From Prolixibacteraceae bacterium (GTDB lineage: Bacteria > Bacteroidota > Bacteroidia > Bacteroidales > Prolixibacteraceae), in NCBI GenBank assembly GCA_003537645.1, contig DPRM01000068.1, positions 1 through 15,539 of the forward strand: a stretch of DNA of 15,539 bases, in the 5' to 3' direction. Positions 1 through 8,497 of this stretch are shown here, one piece after another. Under the pieces are notes generated by a model. That model made no database searches, had not been told where the DNA came from, and worked only from the letters and a program-made list of their open reading frames with translations. Numbering within the stretch: the stretch's first letter is position 1; every line of letters begins with the position of its first letter. The translations under genes were made by a program, and so were the position numbers.

Positions 1-14
1 TCTATTTTAGTCGG

Positions 15-275
15 TCAATAATGAATAAAAATCACAGATTTAATTATCAATAGAACATCAATTCGTTTTCCCATTCGAGGAATGGCATATTCAAAGTAGA
101 TAGAGCCGTTGTGTTTTTGAAGTATGTTTTGAAGAATTCTTATTTCTACTTTCCAAGCCTCTTTTTGAGTTACTTCGTCGGAGAACTCACTATTATTTGA
201 AAGTGTTCCTAAAATTTCATTTGGAGATTGATCAAGGAAGTTGACGATAGTTTCCGAATAGTATGCACGGTTCAT
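15..275 (-). pseudogene. Truncated N-terminal remnant of a DUF2075/helicase-type protein
   Basis: The 86-residue product starts MNRAYYSETIVNFLDQS and ends with an IPRMGKRIDVLLI stretch and VIFIHY, then a TGA stop at 15-17. From memory, this resembles the N-terminus of large Bacteroidota proteins annotated as DUF2075 or DNA/RNA helicase-domain proteins. Those continue past this point with an EFK-type motif, giving a PD-(D/E)xK nuclease-like core. Here the Asp of RIDV is present but the ExK part is missing. All three minus-strand frames meet a stop within the last 20 bases of the window, so a simple one-base frameshift does not restore an obvious continuation. I infer a decayed or truncated gene. 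More homologous sequence could lie beyond the window edge. The family assignment rests on pattern memory only. Confidence 0.45.
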
Positions 276-616
276 TGATTAGTTTTATGGTTAAGCAAAT
301 ATGCATAAAAACTTTGATATTCCGGCTTATGTTGTAGCTGCGGGTTTCTATGTTGTGCACGTCGGTCATACCCAAAAGTAGAAAATAATTATTGAAGCAT
401 TGCGGATGGTGGTGTTTGTTGCAATTTCGAGGCAGATTGCTTTTCGGTCGGAAGAAGATTGATGCACCAATGGTTCAGCCCTTTCAGGGTTGTGATTTTG
501 GTTTCATTTCTTTACCAACGCGATATTCAGATTTTATCTCTTCAGGATAATTAATCTGCCTTTAGGAGTGAGTTCAATGTTTAAATTTTAATTTAAAATC
601 AGGCAGTTGGGAAAAG
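276..616. other. Gene-free stretch between remnant and aldo/keto reductase
   Basis: This stretch of 341 bases has no convincing open frame on either strand and no tRNA-like or riboswitch-like structure that I can recognise. The only visible structure is a short imperfect palindrome at 477-491, listed separately. The last 30 bases are AT-rich and lead into the promoter of the next gene. Together with the truncated gene on its left, it looks like decayed sequence, which is inference. Confidence 0.5.
477..491. repeat. Small imperfect palindrome, possibly a REP-like unit
   Basis: AGCCCT (477-482) and AGGGTT (486-491) can pair across a TTC loop, with one G-T wobble. GTTCAGCCCTTTCAGGG-type stretches seem to me to recur between genes in Bacteroidota genomes, but there is only one copy in this window. 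It is weak as a terminator because no T-tract follows. Confidence 0.3.
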
Positions 617-620
617 ATGC

Positions 621-628
621 TATATTTG
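621..628 (+). promoter_or_regulatory. Probable -7 box (TATATTTG) of the aldo/keto reductase gene
   Basis: TATATTTG matches the Bacteroidota -7 consensus TAnnTTTG exactly. No good TTTG is visible at the expected -33 position, so the promoter is only partly supported. If real, transcription would begin near 634, downstream of the ATG at 617. That ATG could then not be the start, which favours the ATGs at 641 or 650. Confidence 0.45.
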
Positions 629-640
629 AAACACACAAAC

Positions 641-1597
641 ATGAATAAAATGGAGAAAAAAATTAAATCAAACGAAACAAATCGTCGCGATTTTTTGCGA
701 ATGGGCGCTGCTTTTGCAGCTTCGGTCTTTGTTTTGCCTCTAAGCGGAACCCGGGTATTTGGCGCTCACAACGCGGCCCAAGCGAAAATTTCAATACCTT
801 CCGTTAAGCTCAACAATGGCCTGGCTATGCCAAGGCTTGGTTTTGGCACCAATACGCTTACGGGCGAAATTGGCGAAAGAAGTGTAGCTGATGCCATTTC
901 GGTGGGATACCGGCTGATTGATACTGCTAACATTTACGGAAACGAAGCTGCGGTAGGAGCAGGGATTAAGAAAAGTGGCATTAAGAGAGAAGAACTTTTT
1001 GTGACCTCGAAACTTTGGGTGGACGATGCCGGGTATGAAAGTGCAAAGAAGGCCTATCAAACATCGTTGGATAAATTGGGTCTTGAGTATCTCGATCTGT
1101 ATCTTATCCACCGGCCCCGAGGAGATGTGAAAGGATCGTGGAAAGCGATGGAAGAGCTTTATCTGGCAGGTAAAATCAAGTCAATTGGGGTAAGTAATTT
1201 CGATTCTGATCAGCTTGCCGAATTGATGTCTTATGCGAAAGTGAAACCTGTGATCAATCAAATCGAAACGCATGTTTTCTTTCAGGAGCACATTGCTTAT
1301 GAAGCTTTAAAGAAAAGCGGAGTGCAAATAGAAGCCTGGTCTCCTTTTGCAGCAGGACGCAACGAAATTTTCAGCAATAAAACCCTGGCTGCCATTGGCA
1401 AGAAGTACAGCAAAAGCATTGCGCAGGTGTGCCTGAGGTGGCATTTACAGCGAAATGTAACAGCTATTCCAAGATCTTCGCAAAAGGAACACATGATCGA
1501 GAATTTAAACATTTTCGATTTTGAACTGGATAAAACCGATATGCAGACGATTGCCACACTTGATCTGAATAAAACACAATTTCCAGAGTGGGGATAA
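641..1597 (+). CDS. Aldo/keto reductase with twin-arginine signal
   Basis: This is an NAD(P)H-dependent carbonyl reductase of the aldo/keto reductase superfamily, close to the 2,5-diketogluconate reductase group. Numbered from 641 (318 residues), the N-terminus carries NRRDFLRMG, a twin-arginine motif at 15-16. A hydrophobic segment and an AQA cleavage-like site near residue 48 follow, so Tat export to the periplasm is expected. The catalytic tetrad is visible: Asp94 and Tyr99 in DTANIYG, Lys124 in TSKLW and His157 in LIHRP. The nucleotide-binding IPRSS motif lies near residues 276-280. A start at 617 is possible by frame but overlaps the likely promoter; 650 is also plausible. The substrate cannot be told from sequence. 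A single gene with its own terminator is inferred. The fold is certain, the physiological role unknown. Confidence 0.93.
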   Translation: MNKMEKKIKSNETNRRDFLRMGAAFAASVFVLPLSGTRVFGAHNAAQAKISIPSVKLNNGLAMPRLGFGTNTLTGEIGERSVADAISVGYRLIDTANIYGNEAAVGAGIKKSGIKREELFVTSKLWVDDAGYESAKKAYQTSLDKLGLEYLDLYLIHRPRGDVKGSWKAMEELYLAGKIKSIGVSNFDSDQLAELMSYAKVKPVINQIETHVFFQEHIAYEALKKSGVQIEAWSPFAAGRNEIFSNKTLAAIGKKYSKSIAQVCLRWHLQRNVTAIPRSSQKEHMIENLNIFDFELDKTDMQTIATLDLNKTQFPEWG

Positions 1598-1647
1598 CCA
1601 AAAAGCAGCAAATAATCAGTTGAAGCCGGGCTGCAAAAAACTTACCT

Positions 1648-1684
1648 GCCTGAGCGCGAACAAGTTTGCGCTCAGGCTGTTTTA
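1648..1684 (+). terminator. Rho-independent terminator of the aldo/keto reductase gene
   Basis: GCCTGAGCGC (1648-1657) pairs perfectly with GCGCTCAGGC (1668-1677), and the inner bases GAAC/GTTT extend the stem with one wobble. TGTTTTATT follows on the plus strand. The hairpin starts 50 bases after the stop codon. Confidence 0.85.
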
Positions 1685-1802
1685 TTAATTTGTACCATTT
1701 TCCTTTTCAAAAAAAACCATTCTCCCAACTTTCCATCTCGAAGTAGCATTCAGTCAGATGAATAGATTTCTATGATTAATCATTCATAAAACTTCAGACA
1801 AA

Positions 1803-3242
1803 ATGGAAACACCGTTTATCGATTTACACATTCATCCGGCAATGAAGGCTTTTGGAAAAAGCTTTAAACGGAACCCGGGACTTAACAATCCGAACCGAAA
1901 CAGGCAGGATAGCATTTGGTATTACGATCCTCCAACTGTCGCCGACAAAATTTTGAATATTGCGGCATCGTTCACAAAATTCAGGCAATCTGATTTTACT
2001 TCGCTGGCAAAAGGGGGCGCACAAGTCGTTTTTGTTTCGTTGTGTGGCATGGAAAAGCGATTTGTGATGACAAAAGCAGGAACAAAACTTGTTGGCGATG
2101 TTTTAGCCAACCTGGCTACCGGAGTGGGTAAAGACCGGATAGATCACGTTCAGGGAATGACGGATTATTTTACTGATCTGGAGATGGAATACAATTTCTA
2201 CGTGCAACTCGACGGACATCAGGTAAAGATTGACGGAAGCTGGTATCAGTATAAAATTGTATCCGGTATTTCTGAAATTGATGACAACCCGAATCTTCCG
2301 GTGAAAACCATTTATGTTATTTTTTCTATTGAAGGGGCGCATGTTTTCAATTGCGGACTTCAGATGATGGGCAGAAAAGCCAATCCGGCGGAAGTATTAT
2401 TGAATGTTGACCGGGTAAAACAATGGGATAAACGGTTGTTCTTTATGGGATTGACACATCATTTCGACAACGAATTGGTAGGGCACGCAAAAAGCCTGAG
2501 CGGATTGGTGAGCAGCGCCTGTGATCAATCCGATGGCCTGAATGAAGGCTTTAGCGATTTAGGCTGGAAGGTGTTGCGAAAGTTACTCGATAATACCAAT
2601 GGCAGACGTGTACTGATCGACCTGAAACACATGAGTGTAAAAGCCCGCAATGAATATTACCGGTTTCTGGAGAATGAACATCCTGACGAAGCAATTCCTT
2701 TGCTGGTGAGTCATGGCGCTGTTACCGGATTACGATCGCACAACGAATTGGTGGTGGACGATTTTTCGAATTCCGGCAAGTTTCAGCAATACGATATCAA
2801 TTTCTACGATGATGAAATCATCAGAATTGCCAAGTCAGGCGGATTGTTCGGGATTCAGTTCGACGAACGCCGGTTGGGAAGCAAGCAGGAAGTGAAAAGT
2901 ACCGGCATGAATTTAAGCAGGAGAGAAATGCTTTACCAAAAAGCAAAATTGGTCTGGAACCAGATTCAGCACATTGCCGAAGTGCTTGACCGTAACGACC
3001 AGTTTGCATGGGAAATTCAATGTATCGGTTCGGATAACGACGGGATGGTGAATCCGTAAAACGGGTATTGGACAGCTGAAGAAATGCCGATACTGGACAG
3101 TTACCTGGAGAAACATGCGTACAATTTTATTAACTCGGAGCAGGCAAAACATTTTAAAGCATTCAATAAGCTAAGCGCGAATAATATTGTCGAACGTTTT
3201 ATGAGAGGAAATACCTACGAATTTCTGAAAAGGAATTTTTGA
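1803..3242 (+). pseudogene. M19 membrane-dipeptidase-like metallohydrolase, interrupted by an in-frame stop
   Basis: The product resembles family M19 (renal/membrane dipeptidase; amidohydrolase fold), zinc enzymes that cleave dipeptides. Expected metal-site residues are present in order: His9 and His11 in DLHIHP, Glu177 in SIEGAH, His276 in LIDLKHMS, His304 in LVSHGAV and Asp411 in IGSDNDG. LTHHFDNE (218-225) matches the family's LTH segment. No signal peptide is seen. The first open part is 418 codons (1803-3059) and ends at TAA right after SDNDGMVNP. The same frame then reads on for 60 sensible codons (NGYWTAEEMPIL ... FMRGNTYEFLKRNF) to TGA at 3240-3242, 10 bases before the convergent neighbour's stop. 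One base change, such as TTA to TAA, would explain the break. The shorter protein keeps all metal ligands but loses the C-terminal helices. It could be a pseudogene, a sequencing error or a shortened but active protein. Confidence 0.8.
3057..3059 (+). other. In-frame TAA interrupting the M19 gene
   Basis: Codon 419 of the frame that starts at 1803 is TAA. The 60 codons after it stay open and read like the C-terminus of the same protein. TAA is the normal stop of several neighbouring genes (ends at 1597, 10586, 11203 and the pyrF end at 12298), so reassignment of TAA is not credible. Confidence 0.9.
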
Positions 3243-3252
3243 TCCCGATTTT

Positions 3253-4530
3253 CTACTTCCGCTTTGTAATCAACACTTTGTCGATCTTGTTGTTGTCGAT
3301 GTCAACTACTTCGATGGTGCAATCTTTCAGAACCACTTTGTCGCCCAGTTCAGGAATTTTATTGATCTGGTTAAACACGTATCCGGCAACTGTCGAATAA
3401 TCAATCTCGTCGAAGTCGATGTAAAAATCTTCAATCAGATCGACCAGCGTTTCGATGGGGGCATCGCCGCTGACCAGAATAGTTTTGTCATCGCGAACAA
3501 AAAAGTCGGGTTCGGCAACTTCATTTTCTTCTGGAAACTCGCCAATAATGCTTTCCATAATGTCGTGCAGCGTAATTATTCCTTCAAAACCACCGTATTC
3601 GTCAACCACAATGGCAATGTAATTTTGCTTTTGCCTGAATAAGTCGAGTACTTTCTGCGCATCGGCATTTTCGGGAACAACAATGGGATCGTGCAATAGC
3701 GAGATTGTTTTTTTTGGTGCTGCCGAATAATGGTTCAGGAGATATTCCTTCACTTTTAGCACGCCTAAAAAATCGTCGATGTTCTTACGTCCAACAATTG
3801 TTTTGCTGTGTTTAAGTTGCAGTATCTGGGCATGAAATTCTTCTTCAGTCTGTTCAATATCGATCCATTCCACATCCATTCTGTGGGTCATAATATGCCT
3901 TGCTTTTTTATCCGAAAAATAGAATACCTTTTCGTGCATCCGGTTTTGTTCTTTCTCGATTATTCCCTCATGCGAAGCAAATTTCAGGATATGGCGCAAT
4001 TCCTCTTCAGTCATTTGTCCTTCCGATTTCCGGATGCCGAGCAACTTGTTTATCAGGTTTGTAGAGTTAGCCAGCAACCTTACAAACGGATAAAACGATT
4101 TGCTGAAATAATAAATTACCGGAGCAACACGCACTGAAATCTTTTCAGGATTGCTTAACGCGATGGTTTTGGGAACCAGTTCGCCAACAACGATGGAAAT
4201 GTAAGTGATGACCAGAACGGTGATCGTAAGTGATATTTGATAGGCGTACTGACTAATTGATTCGTACTGTGCGAAGAAAGGGGTGATGTCGTCGGCAATG
4301 TTTACACCACCATAAACACCAGTAACAATGCCGATTAAAGTAATACCTACCTGAATGGCTGATAGAAAATTCTCGGAATTTTCGAGTAGTTTAAGCGCAA
4401 CTTTCGCCCCGGTTTTGCCTTTAATTTTGAATTGTTCGAGCCTGGCCCGTTTGCTCGAAATGAGAGCAGCTTCCGATAAGGCGAAGAAACCGTTCAGTAC
4501 AATTAGAAATCCAAGTACAATCAGTTCCAT
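3253..4530 (-). CDS. Hemolysin-family membrane protein, CNNM-CBS-CorC/HlyC type
   Basis: This 425-residue inner-membrane protein has the three-part layout of the CNNM/CorC family, linked to magnesium or cobalt transport. The DUF21/CNNM membrane domain covers residues 1 to about 185, with the hallmark LNGFFALSEAALISSKRARL at 12-31, GITLIG near 62 and GELVPKTIAL at 116-125. A CBS-domain pair spans about 210-335, including VVDEYGGFEGIITLHDI at 308-324. A CorC_HlyC domain runs from about 345 to the end. Length is normal and the protein is complete, ending in TAG. It starts only 4 bases after the esterase stop codon, so the two are probably co-transcribed. In gliding Bacteroidota a relative, GldE, is needed for motility, but no gldD-like neighbour is seen here. 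The older hemolysin name does not imply a toxin. Confidence 0.93.
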   Translation of the reverse strand: MELIVLGFLIVLNGFFALSEAALISSKRARLEQFKIKGKTGAKVALKLLENSENFLSAIQVGITLIGIVTGVYGGVNIADDITPFFAQYESISQYAYQISLTITVLVITYISIVVGELVPKTIALSNPEKISVRVAPVIYYFSKSFYPFVRLLANSTNLINKLLGIRKSEGQMTEEELRHILKFASHEGIIEKEQNRMHEKVFYFSDKKARHIMTHRMDVEWIDIEQTEEEFHAQILQLKHSKTIVGRKNIDDFLGVLKVKEYLLNHYSAAPKKTISLLHDPIVVPENADAQKVLDLFRQKQNYIAIVVDEYGGFEGIITLHDIMESIIGEFPEENEVAEPDFFVRDDKTILVSGDAPIETLVDLIEDFYIDFDEIDYSTVAGYVFNQINKIPELGDKVVLKDCTIEVVDIDNNKIDKVLITKRK

Positions 4531-4534
4531 TTTC

Positions 4535-5830
4535 TTATTTCAGGTAATTTTCGACAAACTCGTTTCTGGGGTTAAAAACCGCAGGATCCCAGTGTTTTCG
4601 CTGCACAGCGGTTGGCCAGCTATGTTCGCGGTAGGGAACCGGGGTAATTATTTTCTTTCCTTTTGCCTGATTAATTGCCGCGTAAATGGAGCTTGACGGG
4701 CAAGTCTGATCGACCAGTCCTATCTCGGCCACAATAGTCGCTTTCGAGTTTTTCAGCAAATGAGCGGTATCGAAATAGGGGAGAGTGTTCATCATTTTTT
4801 CCTTGTCGCCTTTGCGTTCGAAAGGCTGAGGCCATCCACCTTTGCGGTCGGCAAGCGTTCCGCCAAAGTCGCATAAAGCAGGTACAATCGCTACGGCAGC
4901 AGTCACACGGCTATCGAGCCCTGCAGCCGCCAGGGCCTGTCCGCCGCCCTGGCTCTCGCCAATTACGATGATGCGCTTTTTATCCCATTCGGGCTGGCGG
5001 GTCATAAATTCGATGGTTCGCATCAAACGCAGGTACATTCCCCTGAAATAGAAATCTTCGCGGCTTTCGAGTCCGCTTATGTAGTAATCTTTCAGCTCAC
5101 CGGCTTCAAGATCGCTGTAATATTCTTCAGGCTGTCCGTTCAGCATTCCGTGGGCATTCAGGTCGAAGCAAAGCGCACCATTGCCCATTTTTGCATATCG
5201 AAGGGCATCTTTTACTTCAGAGCGGCACCACGAACCTTTCACTCCGGCAGCATGTACAATCAAAACAATTGGCAGCGACCGTACTTTGGCATTGGCTGGT
5301 TTGGCAAAATAACCACGTGCCGGTTTTGGTCCGGTGCAGTTAATTTCAATATCCTGACATTTATAACCGGGCTCACCAACTTCCATGTCTTTGTTTTTCA
5401 CTTCCATCCGGAGTGCGTTCAGGCTTTGTTTTTCCTGAACCCAGTATGCATCAAAGTCTTTGGGACGTTCGGTTCCCGGTTTAAGTTTTTGGGGAGCAAC
5501 CATCATCCCGATGCTCTGTTTCGTTCCTTTATGGCGGGCTTCAAGCATTACCGAGCAGCTTGACGGAAAGGAAGATTCGTAAATCAGCACAGAGTCTGTT
5601 TCAGGTAAAAAGGCGGTTTTTGAAATAACCTGATCGTTGTTTTTACGCACTACAACTGTGAGCGAATCGTTTGTCAGGTCGTGGATATATGCCATTACCC
5701 TGATTTTTTCACCCTTTTTGTATATCCCGTTTTCGCGCGTTTGTTTCAGTTCAAACGATTGGGTCTGAGCAAACGATGTCATTCCTGAAATCAGGAAAAA
5801 AACGATTGACAGGATGAATAATTTCTTCAT
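4535..5830 (-). CDS. Secreted acetylxylan-esterase-like alpha/beta hydrolase
   Basis: The 431-residue protein begins with a clear Sec signal (MKKLFILSIVFFLISG, likely cleavage after SFA near residue 21). A beta-rich N-terminal region of about 100 residues comes next, then an AXE1-type alpha/beta hydrolase domain from about residue 120. The probable catalytic triad is Ser293 in GESQGGG, Asp374 in GLVDQTCPS and His403 in REHSWP. CE7 esterases usually carry RGQ, GxSQGG and HE motifs. Here the serine motif is normal, the RGQ position appears to read NAHG (226-229), and the histidine is followed by Ser instead of Glu, so this is a divergent member. Likely substrates are acetylated sugars or polysaccharides in the periplasm, but no carbohydrate-utilisation genes are adjacent. 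It shares an apparent operon with the CorC-like gene. No convincing promoter is seen in the 117 bases upstream. Confidence 0.82.
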   Translation of the reverse strand: MKKLFILSIVFFLISGMTSFAQTQSFELKQTRENGIYKKGEKIRVMAYIHDLTNDSLTVVVRKNNDQVISKTAFLPETDSVLIYESSFPSSCSVMLEARHKGTKQSIGMMVAPQKLKPGTERPKDFDAYWVQEKQSLNALRMEVKNKDMEVGEPGYKCQDIEINCTGPKPARGYFAKPANAKVRSLPIVLIVHAAGVKGSWCRSEVKDALRYAKMGNGALCFDLNAHGMLNGQPEEYYSDLEAGELKDYYISGLESREDFYFRGMYLRLMRTIEFMTRQPEWDKKRIIVIGESQGGGQALAAAGLDSRVTAAVAIVPALCDFGGTLADRKGGWPQPFERKGDKEKMMNTLPYFDTAHLLKNSKATIVAEIGLVDQTCPSSSIYAAINQAKGKKIITPVPYREHSWPTAVQRKHWDPAVFNPRNEFVENYLK

Positions 5831-5947
5831 GACAGTATATGGTTTGGTTAAAAGAACAATTCAAAATGAAACGAGCCTGCGATTGTGCAATTGCTTTGTT
5901 TCTATCGTAACAATTGTACTCCAAAAACTTGGAACTGCGACTGGAAA

Positions 5948-8365
5948 CTATTTTTCTTCCTCCTTTTTTTCGTCCTCATCCGGAAATTCCGCTTCGTAGT
6001 CGGTGGTGTCGTCCAAATCATCTTCATCATAAATTTCGATGATTGGTTCGGTAAATGCTTTGCTTACCAGTCGTTTGTCGAGCGTAAGCAAGAGCGACGG
6101 AAGTACCATCACGTTGAAGAACATGGCAATGAGCAGTGTGGTCGAAATCAGGATTCCAAGCGCTTGAGTTCCTCCGAATTCGGAAACAATGAAAACGCTG
6201 AAGCCCAGAACCAGGATAATACTGGTGTAAATCATGCTGAACCCGGCTTCGTGCAGGGCCAGCAACGCCGATTTCTTAATATCTCCGTTGGTAATTTTTA
6301 GTTCGTGGCGGTAGCGCGAAAGATACTGAATGGCATTATCGACCGAAATACCGAGCGCGATACTGAATACGATAATGGTGGATGGTTTGATAGGGATACC
6401 GGCAAAACCCATGATGGCAGCCGTTATGAGCAGCGGTATGATATTGGGAATCATCGACACCAGGATCATGCGAAACGACGAAAACAGGAATGCCATAAGT
6501 AGCGAAATCAGCAGAATGGCAATGCCCACGCTTTCAAATAAATTTTTGATCAGGAAATTGGTTCCTTTTGCATAAACCACGCTGTTGCCGGTAAGTTTAA
6601 CATCGAATTTGGCCGGATCGAAAATACTGTCAACCCGTGGCCTGATATCGGCCATCAGCGAATCCATGTGTTTGGTGCCAACATCGGCCATCTGGAAACT
6701 GATGCGCGTAATTTGTTTGGTGCTGTCGAGAAACGATTGAAGCAGGCTGGTTCCGGCGCTTTCTACATTTTGCGGAAGATAGCTAAGAATGAAGTTTCGT
6801 TCCATCGAACTGGGCAGCGAATACATGTCGGAAGCTCCTCCGTAGTACGATTGCCGTGCGAACTTAAATACCTCGACCAGCGAAAGAGGTTTCGAGAATT
6901 CAGGATGTTCGTTGATCATATTCTGCATCTGATCAATCTTTTGAATGGTGGAATAGGTCATTACGCCATTTTTCTTTTTGGTATCCACCGAAATTTCGAA
7001 GGGCATTACCCCGCCAAAGTTATTCTCGAAAAATTTCAGATCGAGGTAAACCGGGTCATCGTCCCTAAAATCGTCCACAATTTTTCCTGAAGTTTTCATC
7101 ATGCTGATACCAACGATACCAACCACCACCAAGGTGCCGGCAATGCTGTAAATCAGGTTACGGCGGTGACTTATCAGGTAAATGATTTTATCGAGCACTG
7201 CGCCAAAAAAGTTGTTGTCGAGGTGTTTTACATGTTTGGGGAGTGGCGGCCGCTGAAAGCTGAAGATGATTGGGAGCAGAATGATGGTGAGGATGTACAA
7301 AACCATGATATTGATGGAAGTGATGATCCCAAATTCGCGCAACATTTGGTTCGGAACCATAATGAAAGCTGCAAAACCGAGCGCTGTGGCGGCATTGGTC
7401 ATGAGCGACGCGAAGCCGATTCGTTGTATCACCTGCACCAAAGCACGCATTTTGTTGCCGTGCAGCCTGAATTCCCAGTGGTACTTATTCAGGATATATA
7501 TGCAGTTTTCGATGACTATAATAACAATGAGCGATGGAATGACCCCGGTGAGAATGGTGATTTTGAAATTGAAAAGTACGATGGTTCCCATTACCCACAT
7601 AATACTGATACCAACCACGAGCAGCGAACTGATAACCACTTTGAGCGAGCGGAAAAACAGGAACATGATGAAAGCCGCCACCGCTATACTCATAAGAATG
7701 AACATGAAAAGTTCGCGCTTTATTTTTTGCATGGTCAGCGTGCGGATATATGGCATTCCGGAGTAATGAATCTCGACATTGTTTTGAGTCCGGTAGGCTT
7801 CCACTTCTTCAATAAGCTTGTCAACCAAAACAATACGGCTCTCGTCGTTCAGCTTTTTCTTGTCGAGCGTAATGGTCATGAGCGTAGCGCCGGTTTCAGG
7901 ATTGTAAAGCATCCCTTCGTAAATCTTCAGGCTTAGAATCAGGTTTTTCAGGCTGTCAACTTCGGCCTGCGAACCGGCTTTTTTACTTACAAGCGGCAAC
8001 ACATCAAATTGGTGAGTCGAATCGTTTTTGACCAGATTAATCGCCCGGGCAATGCTCACCACTTCGCGTACACCTTCTATTTCATGTATTTTATCGCCCA
8101 GATCGGCCCAGGCATTAAACTGATCGTGATTGAAAATTTCCGGATTTTTAGCGCCTATAACAATTACATTTCCGTCTTCTCCAAAAAGGTTCTTGAATTC
8201 CTGATATACTATTCGGGTGCTGTCTCGTTCGGGTAAAAGCGAGGTGTTTTCGTAGGATAATCTGACATTTCGCCCTGTATATGCCATGAATATAGTACTC
8301 AGGGTAAGAATAACAATCAGTAAAGTCCTGTTTCGAAGTATAAATCGGGATATATGTACAAACAT
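5948..8365 (-). CDS. RND-superfamily (MMPL) transporter
   Basis: The 805-residue inner-membrane protein has the duplicated RND layout. TM1 lies at about 14-30 and the first periplasmic loop at about 35-215. A five-helix bundle covers about 217-370, TM7 about 404-421, the second loop about 422-620, and the second helix bundle about 625-780. The second half has GISVDNAIQYLSRYRHE, the usual acidic TM motif. At the matching place the first half has VIENCIYILNKYH, with Glu instead of Asp. The C-terminus is a strongly acidic cytosolic tail (DEDDLDD ... DEDEKKEEEK). Relatives export lipids, hopanoids or hydrophobic compounds, but the cargo here is unknown. No membrane-fusion or outer-membrane partner gene is nearby, which fits the stand-alone MMPL type and not a tripartite AcrB-like pump. 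A likely -7 box lies 65 bases upstream. Confidence 0.9.
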   Translation of the reverse strand: MFVHISRFILRNRTLLIVILTLSTIFMAYTGRNVRLSYENTSLLPERDSTRIVYQEFKNLFGEDGNVIVIGAKNPEIFNHDQFNAWADLGDKIHEIEGVREVVSIARAINLVKNDSTHQFDVLPLVSKKAGSQAEVDSLKNLILSLKIYEGMLYNPETGATLMTITLDKKKLNDESRIVLVDKLIEEVEAYRTQNNVEIHYSGMPYIRTLTMQKIKRELFMFILMSIAVAAFIMFLFFRSLKVVISSLLVVGISIMWVMGTIVLFNFKITILTGVIPSLIVIIVIENCIYILNKYHWEFRLHGNKMRALVQVIQRIGFASLMTNAATALGFAAFIMVPNQMLREFGIITSINIMVLYILTIILLPIIFSFQRPPLPKHVKHLDNNFFGAVLDKIIYLISHRRNLIYSIAGTLVVVGIVGISMMKTSGKIVDDFRDDDPVYLDLKFFENNFGGVMPFEISVDTKKKNGVMTYSTIQKIDQMQNMINEHPEFSKPLSLVEVFKFARQSYYGGASDMYSLPSSMERNFILSYLPQNVESAGTSLLQSFLDSTKQITRISFQMADVGTKHMDSLMADIRPRVDSIFDPAKFDVKLTGNSVVYAKGTNFLIKNLFESVGIAILLISLLMAFLFSSFRMILVSMIPNIIPLLITAAIMGFAGIPIKPSTIIVFSIALGISVDNAIQYLSRYRHELKITNGDIKKSALLALHEAGFSMIYTSIILVLGFSVFIVSEFGGTQALGILISTTLLIAMFFNVMVLPSLLLTLDKRLVSKAFTEPIIEIYDEDDLDDTTDYEAEFPDEDEKKEEEK

Positions 8366-8429
8366 TTGAAGAAGCTTATAAAATCAGTTTCGGTTTGAAG
8401 ATGATTGATTTTTGTTTTTTTTGAAGGAG

Positions 8430-8437
8430 CAAAAATA
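8430..8437 (-). promoter_or_regulatory. Possible -7 box of the RND transporter gene
   Basis: On the minus strand this reads TATTTTTG, an exact TAnnTTTG match, in the 132-base gap between apbE and the transporter gene. No good TTTG is present at -33, only T-rich sequence, so the promoter is tentative. Confidence 0.35.
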
Positions 8438-8497
8438 GTTATTTAGAAGTAAAAAATGAATTGTCGCTCAACATTCATATTTTCAGACTCATTGCGG

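Noticed and set aside
617..640. ATG at 617 as start of the aldo/keto reductase
   Set aside because: It overlaps a TATATTTG -7 box, and the extra residues are not needed for the Tat signal.
3057..3059. Programmed readthrough or recoding of TAA in the M19 gene
   Set aside because: TAA is the ordinary stop of several neighbours and no stimulatory hairpin is evident downstream. A nonsense mutation or read error is simpler.
5150..5563. Plus-strand open frame of 137 codons opposite the esterase gene
   Set aside because: It is antisense to a well-supported gene and rich in Phe and His, a typical shadow frame.
7166..7936. Long plus-strand open frame of 256 codons opposite the RND transporter gene
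   Set aside because: It lies wholly antisense to a clear transporter gene, its product is very rich in His, Asn, Asp and Glu with no domain logic, and it is the expected mirror of hydrophobic codons.
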